From: Galerina marginata
Lineage: Eukaryota; Basidiomycota; Agaricomycetes; Agaricales; Galerinaceae
DNA: 64,000 nt
Assembly: GCA_023014335.1 (NCBI GenBank)
Contig: JAECYW010000007.1
Location: 248,001 to 312,000 of the forward strand
Direction: 5' to 3'
Shown here: one piece after another, positions 59,313-64,000 of the stretch
How the letters are laid out: every line of letters starts with the position of its first letter
How positions within the stretch are numbered: position 1 is the first letter of the stretch
Notes under the pieces: generated by a model
Databases searched by the model: none
Told to the model about the DNA's origin: nothing
The model's input: only the letters and a program-made list of their open reading frames with translations
Translations under genes and position numbers: made by a program

Positions 59313-60917
59313 ATGAGCACTGATAACTTCATCGTTACCGAGGCGCAGCTTGCCATTGAACAGGTACGCCCCAATTACTTGCACTCCTAAAGGCTCATCA
59401 AACATATCCGACCACAGGCAAGGAAACTGAAGGCGGAAAGAACCAAAACACTCGGTGAACCAATTGAGCTCCCGGGAAAAGCATTGGCGATAGAAATCAA
59501 GGATGGCGTTGCTTGGATTGCGGAGAACACGACAGTGGTACGGAAGCTCGATCTACAGGTCAGTTCCTTTGTTAAACTCCAAGTCGCGTACAAGTACTGA
59601 CGGTTTGAGGGGTCAAAGTCAGGGAAAACTTTGCAGCTTTACAAAGGCCATACTGGACCTGTCACTAGCCTTGCATTCTGCGATAGAACCCCTGGGTCCG
59701 GAGACAAGGAGATCCTCATTACGGGTTCTTGGGACAACGTATCTTGCCTTCCAACTGCTCCTCGAGAACTGCACTGAATTGTCTGTTTAGTCAATTAGAC
59801 TCTGGGACACGTTCGTATGTCCGACTCCGCAGAATGAGGTGCCAATTCACCTACTAAATTTTTTTTCAACAGACCAAAGAGCAGATATCATGTACCCCGA
59901 ATGCGCATGCCGACTTCGTGAAGAGTTTCCATGTTTTCCCGACTCTTCGGTTGCTGGTCTCTGGCAGCTCCGATAAAATAGTGCGATTCTGGTGAGCTAT
60001 CTACACCTTACCTACTCATACAATATTAGCCTTGATGAATGATTCTCCAGGGACATCTCGCAGCCAGAAAGCCCAGACCCGCTGAAGAACATCGGGTCGA
60101 TTTCATCGCACACGCGACCAGTGGAATGTCTGGACGGCCAACCTCTCTCGGATCATTCGGCCATCCTTTTCACGGGTGACACAATGGGGATCATTAAAGC
60201 TTGGGACCTGCAGAAGGACTCTAGTCCATCTACCCGATGGACTGCTGCCCTCAAAGACACGATCGATCATCACAGGACAAGGATTAACGAGCTCATATAC
60301 GCGAACGGCGAGCTGTGGACAGGTATTTCCATTATACTTGACGGATCAAATAAGAGTTGAGCTCATTCTCCCGTAGCCTCTGCCGACGATACAGTCCGAG
60401 TATTGCCTGTTAAGTTGCCTGATTCGACGGAGAAAACAAAAGCCCCAAAACCACTGACTCATCCTGTCGCCGTTCGCGCTATTCTGCCGCTGTCGCTGAC
60501 AGACATTGGTGAACCCTACCTCATAACAGCCGCCGGCGATGTCCTTAGAACATATGACATATCCGAGCTTGATGAACCGGAACTTCTCGGCGAAGTAGAC
60601 GCACACTGGCACGATATCATTGCCATCAGACTGTGGATGCGGAAGTCCATAGGCGAAGACGGTAAGACTCGCATCGAGCCGTGGATTGTGACGGCGAGCC
60701 TTGACAAGACGATTCGCAAGTGGAAACTGAGCGGTCGGTTCTTCAGCTTCCCATTTTTGTATTTTGTCGTGTCAACTTGCTTTTCGCAGAATTGTTAAAT
60801 CCGCCTCCGCCTCCAAAGAATACCCAGGATCCCCTGCCAGATCCAAAGCCCGCATCGCTTTCTACCCTTACAGATGAGGAAGAACGGGAGCTGGCAGAGC
60901 TGATGGAAGATATTTAA
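59313..60917 (+). CDS. WD40-repeat protein
   Basis: ATG 59313 gives MSTDNFIVTEAQLAIEQ, with ARKLKAERTKTLGEPIELPG after the first intron, then WD repeats: KGHTGPVTSLAFCDRT to ITGSWDNSIRLWD, NAHADFVKSFHVFPT to VSGSSDKIVRFWD, then LFTGDTMGIIKAWDLQKDS, IDHHRTRINELIYANGELW to SADDTVRVLPV, and an ending repeat ASLDKTIRKWKL. At least five WD units, probably a seven-bladed propeller with divergent blades. The C-terminal tail is Pro-rich and acidic, ending ELAELMEDI at TAA 60917. Scaffold function; partner unknown. Seven or eight introns. I have a sense of similar unnamed proteins across fungi, not a yeast orthologue. Confidence 0.82.
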
Positions 60918-61163
60918 TGTGCTAGTGGATGCAAGACGTCAGATAACAACACGTAGAGGTGGATAAATAAACAAGTCATGGAATATCCTTCGCCTTTTTG
61001 GAGGAAGTGAGCCACTGTGAGATGTGTATGGGCGATTGGCGTAAGCCGGCGAATAACATGATTTTCACCCCTTTAGAGTGCTAGAATAGAAGACAACCTT
61101 GAATTATTTAATAGCAATATCGCTCCATCTGATAGATCCAATGTGATTATATGATATCAAAAA

Positions 61164-62762
61164 TTACAGCTTCGCTTTGGCAATTTGAAGTGAGGTTGCG
61201 GAGTTCAGGCTCTTGGCAGCAGTATTCACGAGTTCGTCGACACTGCCGCTGGGTCAGAAAGCGCTAGATAGATCTCAGTCTTTGTGACTTACATTTCCTT
61301 TGCAGGTTTAATGTCATGAATTGATCCAGCAACTCGTCCCATGAGCCCTGAAGGTCAAATAAGAGACGGACACACTTATATAGAAAGAAACGGACATGAC
61401 AGGCCCTGAACCGATTTTTCTGGGTGATTTTGTAGTTCGACGTCATGAGGTACTTTTCCCTGAGAAATCAATCCTTGAATTTCTGCACTCCTCTTCGTCT
61501 CCCTAGAGGTGAACTAAGTGAACAGAAACCAAAAACAACAGCATGGAAGCATACCATTCTTGCACATAAGGTGTTTTGCGCACACTCATTGGTCGACCAG
61601 AATAGATCAAAGTACGGATAACATCGTCATATCCTGCACTAACGACTAGCTCCTTGTGTTTTTTTGGAGCACCGGCTTCCACGCTGGCAACGAATCGGGT
61701 ACCAACCCAAACACCTGAAGCGCCGTATCTGAGACGATTCAGTATATTGGCACCAGCACATTGATGATTAACACCTACGAAAGCGAGGCAGCTAAACCGC
61801 GGCCGTCGGCGATACCTCCGGCGGCCACGACAATTACGGGTTCACCGGTCAAGGGGCTCTTAGCATCTTTGCAGAGGTCGACGACCGCTGGGATCAAAAT
61901 GGAGAAGGCAGTATCGCCTGTGTGCCCACCACCTTCACCGCCCTGTGCACAAATGATATCTACACCTAAATTATAGGGGTGAGGCCGTGTAAACCGCCGG
62001 ACAAAGGGGACGGTAGCTTGCCTTGAGCAAGTGCTTTGGGGACATGCTACATCATCATGGAACATGAGCAGCCGTTTACTGCGTCAAAGGAGTTCATGTA
62101 CCTTGGGATGGCCAATCATGCTGCGAATACCCCTGGTCAGACTAGGTCCATATCGTAGAGATATTAGAGGTTACTTCATAACGGGGATTCCAGCAGCGTG
62201 GAGTTTGTCTACGGCCCATTTAGGCGGGACGCCAACTGCGCATACAAATAACGAGGCTCCGCCCTTAATAACGACGTCAATAAGTTCTGGCAATTGGCCG
62301 GAGGTGTAATCTTTCTAGAACGGACATTATAACTTGAAATACGAAATACGGGGAGCATGTACATACATTGGTCTTTCGCGCGTTTCCGCCGATTTGAGGA
62401 ATGAGGAGATCAACACCGAAAGGGGCATTCTTATCTTCCAGGTGGCTTTTGAGCTCGTTAATAGATCCCTGAAGGAACTTGGGACTTTGACGAACGCCGC
62501 CAATAACACCGATACCACCTACAACGAAGTGTATCAAAGAGTTCATAAAACGCTAGATGCACGTAAACCAACCTGCGTTGGTTACAGCCGCCGCGAGTTT
62601 CGGACCAGCGGCGACGTTCATTCTGAATAACAACATGGTGAATCAGTGATGATCGAGTTGGAGATGACACCACGAGACGACATACCCTGCAAGCATCACC
62701 GGGTGGTTAATCTTGAACAGGCGAGTAAGTGGGGTCGAAAAGACAGGCTGCGAGGAAGGCAT
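61164..62762 (-). CDS. Nitronate monooxygenase (2-nitropropane dioxygenase family), FMN-dependent
   Basis: Oxidises alkyl nitronates such as propionate-3-nitronate, detoxifying nitro compounds (family knowledge). ATG 62762 starts MPSSQPVFSTPLTRLFKINH, then MLAGMNVAAGPKLAAAVTNA and GGIGVIGGVRQSPKFLQGSI across an intron, GVDLLIPQIGGNARKTN, PVMNMIGHPKHVPKALAQGV and DIICAQGGEGGGHTGDTAFS, the FMN-binding glycine block. Later VIVVAAGGIADGRGLAASLS and GASGVWVGTRFVASVEAGAP. Terminal exons: SVRKTPYVQEW and GLMGRVAGSIHDIKPAKE joined by an intron to SVDELVNTAAKSL, with the end IAKAKL at TAA 61164. About ten introns. Divergent from the heme lyase gene. Confidence 0.9.
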
Positions 62763-62973
62763 TGGTCCGGATGAAGAATGTGGCAAACAATATCCGGGGC
62801 ATGGTGCTTTATAGAGTCGAGTTAACCGGGCTGGAAACAACGACTTGCCGGTGGGGAAAGAGCACCTCGCGTACCGCGGTTGTGTGAGAGCTAAATTTAT
62901 CCCAGGGATGGTTATTACGTAATTTGAAAACACCATTGCGGGCTGTCAAAAATAAAATATTTAGCGAGCAACG

Positions 62974-63672
62974 ATGTCGGGAGCGACGACCACGACCGCA
63001 GATAGATGCCCAGTCGACCACAGTGCCCCCGTGCAACCAGCTGGCCAGGAATCATGTCCTGTTAACCATACGACACGCTCCACCTGGAGCCGCTTCATGT
63101 CGTCTGAAGCGAGATCTCCCGCTGCCCTTTCACGAGAACGCGAGACCTCCTCCATTCCCAAACCAAATGATGAGAAATGGGTATACCCCTCCGAAGAACA
63201 ATTTTTTGCAGCCATGGCACGCAAGAACCATAACCCTCAGGCCGCGGACATGAAGACAATCGTTCCGATCCATAACGCCGTCAACGAGCGTGCATGGCAT
63301 GAAATTCTGAAATGGGAGGCTGGAAGGGGTGGTGGGACTTGTGGCGGAGTGAAGCTCGTCAATTTCAAAGGGAAACCGAGTGAAAAAAGTCCCAAGGCGC
63401 GATGGAACATGCTTCTTGGGTGTGTGGTCTTCAGTCACAGTTTCGTCGTACGCATTGACACCTATGACAGATATGCTGCTCCTTTTGACCGCCACGATTG
63501 GGTAGTGGACCGATGCGGCACTCACATACGGTATATAATCGACTTTTATACAGGTCGTAGTGGTGGATCATCTCAAGAGCAACTTTCTTTCTATCTTGAT
63601 GTTAGACCTGCACTTGATAATTGGGAAGGGATTAGGATGAGATTAGAAAACTTATGGCCTTGGTCATCATAA
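62974..63672 (+). CDS. CYC3: Holocytochrome-c synthase (cytochrome c heme lyase)
   Basis: Attaches heme to apocytochrome c or c1 in the mitochondrial intermembrane space. ATG 62974 starts MSGATTTTADRCPVDHSAPV, with two Cys-Pro heme motifs RCPVDH and SCPVNH in the N-terminal segment, as in family members. The core reads KWVYPSEEQFFAAMARKNHN, then VPIHNAVNERAWHEILKWE, then PKARWNMLLG, joined over a 48-base intron to YAAPFDRHDWVVDRCG, the family signature. It ends RLENLWPWSS at TAA 63670-63672, close to typical length. Whether it serves cytochrome c, c1 or both cannot be told from the sequence. Divergent from the nitronate monooxygenase gene (211 bases). Confidence 0.93.
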   Translation: MSGATTTTADRCPVDHSAPVQPAGQESCPVNHTTRSTWSRFMSSEARSPAALSRERETSSIPKPNDEKWVYPSEEQFFAAMARKNHNPQAADMKTIVPIHNAVNERAWHEILKWEAGRGGGTCGGVKLVNFKGKPSEKSPKARWNMLLGCVVFSHSFVVRIDTYDRYAAPFDRHDWVVDRCGTHIRYIIDFYTGRSGGSSQEQLSFYLDVRPALDNWEGIRMRLENLWPWSS

Positions 63673-63763
63673 ATTATTTACCCATTTGTTCTTATAGATG
63701 TCGCCAGAGCTTCACGGTATATAATTGCATGCATCATCAAGCGACAATCCAAGAAAGTGGCAA

Positions 63764-64000
63764 CTAACGTTTCTCCCTGCGCTTCTCCCTGATTTTCACC
63801 TTTTTGGCCAGTCGCTCGTCTTCTGAACTTTCGTCATCAGAACCTGGTTCCTTATCTTCCCCGTCACTGATGTCTTCTTCTTCGTCCCACATCCCAATTC
63901 CGTCGTCGTTTTCGTCTTCACTGGCCTCGTCATCCATTTCTTCAGCGTCAGCTTTTCCTATCGCCTTCCGCTGGATATTCCTCTCCTGCTCTTCTCTTCT
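63764..64000 (-). CDS. 3' end of an acidic, Lys/Arg-ended nuclear-type protein (truncated by window edge)
   Basis: Reading leftward from the window edge, the frame encodes EEQERNIQRKAIGKADAEEM, an acidic stretch with DEASEDENDDG and MWDEEEDISDGEDKE, then DERLAKKVKIREKRREKR and TAG at 63766-63764. The alternation of acidic and basic stretches is common in nucleolar ribosome-assembly proteins. No domain is visible in the 78 codons present, so I do not name it. Convergent with the heme lyase gene, 91 bases apart. Confidence 0.6.
   Translation of the reverse strand, partial: RREEQERNIQRKAIGKADAEEMDDEASEDENDDGIGMWDEEEDISDGEDKEPGSDDESSEDERLAKKVKIREKRREKR

Overview
The window is nuclear DNA of a filamentous fungus, most likely a mushroom-forming basidiomycete (Agaricomycetes). 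Genes are packed tightly on both strands, almost every coding region is cut by several introns of about 45-65 bases with GT...AG ends, and the products are conserved eukaryotic housekeeping proteins with fungal architectures (Rpd3S-type PHD protein, FACT Spt16, Pol III Rpc82, condensin Ycg1, Sda1, Gea-type Arf GEF). I see no bacterial operons, phage genes, CRISPR, rRNA or tRNA. Coordinates given for a CDS run from start codon to stop codon and include introns; exon joins were worked out by eye.

Layout. 1-5.6 kb: truncated fasciclin-domain protein, tRNA dimethylallyltransferase (MOD5), mitochondrial ribosomal protein L15, splicing factor PRP38. 6.5-13.1 kb: PHD-finger Rco1-like protein, GAR1, a Mis14/NSL1-like kinetochore protein, a Nudix ADP-sugar hydrolase. 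13.2-24.4 kb: SPT16, RPC82, condensin subunit YCG1. 25.0-36.6 kb: an unrecognised acidic protein, SDA1, a polytopic membrane protein, BMT2, 3-hydroxyisobutyrate dehydrogenase, an NAD-dependent epimerase-like protein. 36.8-37.8 kb: a non-coding DNA-transposon-like element with long inverted ends and an 8-base direct repeat. 38-44.7 kb: small membrane protein, secreted aldose-1-epimerase-like protein, 5'-nucleotidase-like metallophosphatase, cytochrome b561-like protein. 44.8-58.4 kb: Gea/GBF1 Arf exchange factor, proteasome alpha subunit, C78-family peptidase (ZUP1/Mug105-like), TFIIH subunit TFB3/MAT1, DODA-type extradiol dioxygenase, PKA-like kinase. 59.3-64 kb: WD40 protein, nitronate monooxygenase, holocytochrome-c synthase, and the 3' end of an acidic, probably nuclear, protein.

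The genes do not form one pathway or a biosynthetic cluster. What they share is organisation: repeated divergent pairs with 74-310 bases between start codons and convergent pairs with 19-250 bases between stop codons, so many promoters and 3' ends must be shared or overlap. Several genes do touch common themes (RNA modification and ribosome making: MOD5, MRPL15, GAR1, SDA1, BMT2; chromatin and transcription: Rco1-like, SPT16, RPC82, TFB3; chromosome segregation: Mis14-like, YCG1), which is most simply explained as chance in a gene-dense housekeeping region.

I did not find a convincing undescribed multi-gene system. The best leads are the transposon-like element at 36.8-37.8 kb, a GC-AG intron in the dioxygenase gene, possible dual-localisation starts in MOD5 and in the Nudix gene, the C78 peptidase in a lineage thought to lack UFM1, and two protein families that I could not name.
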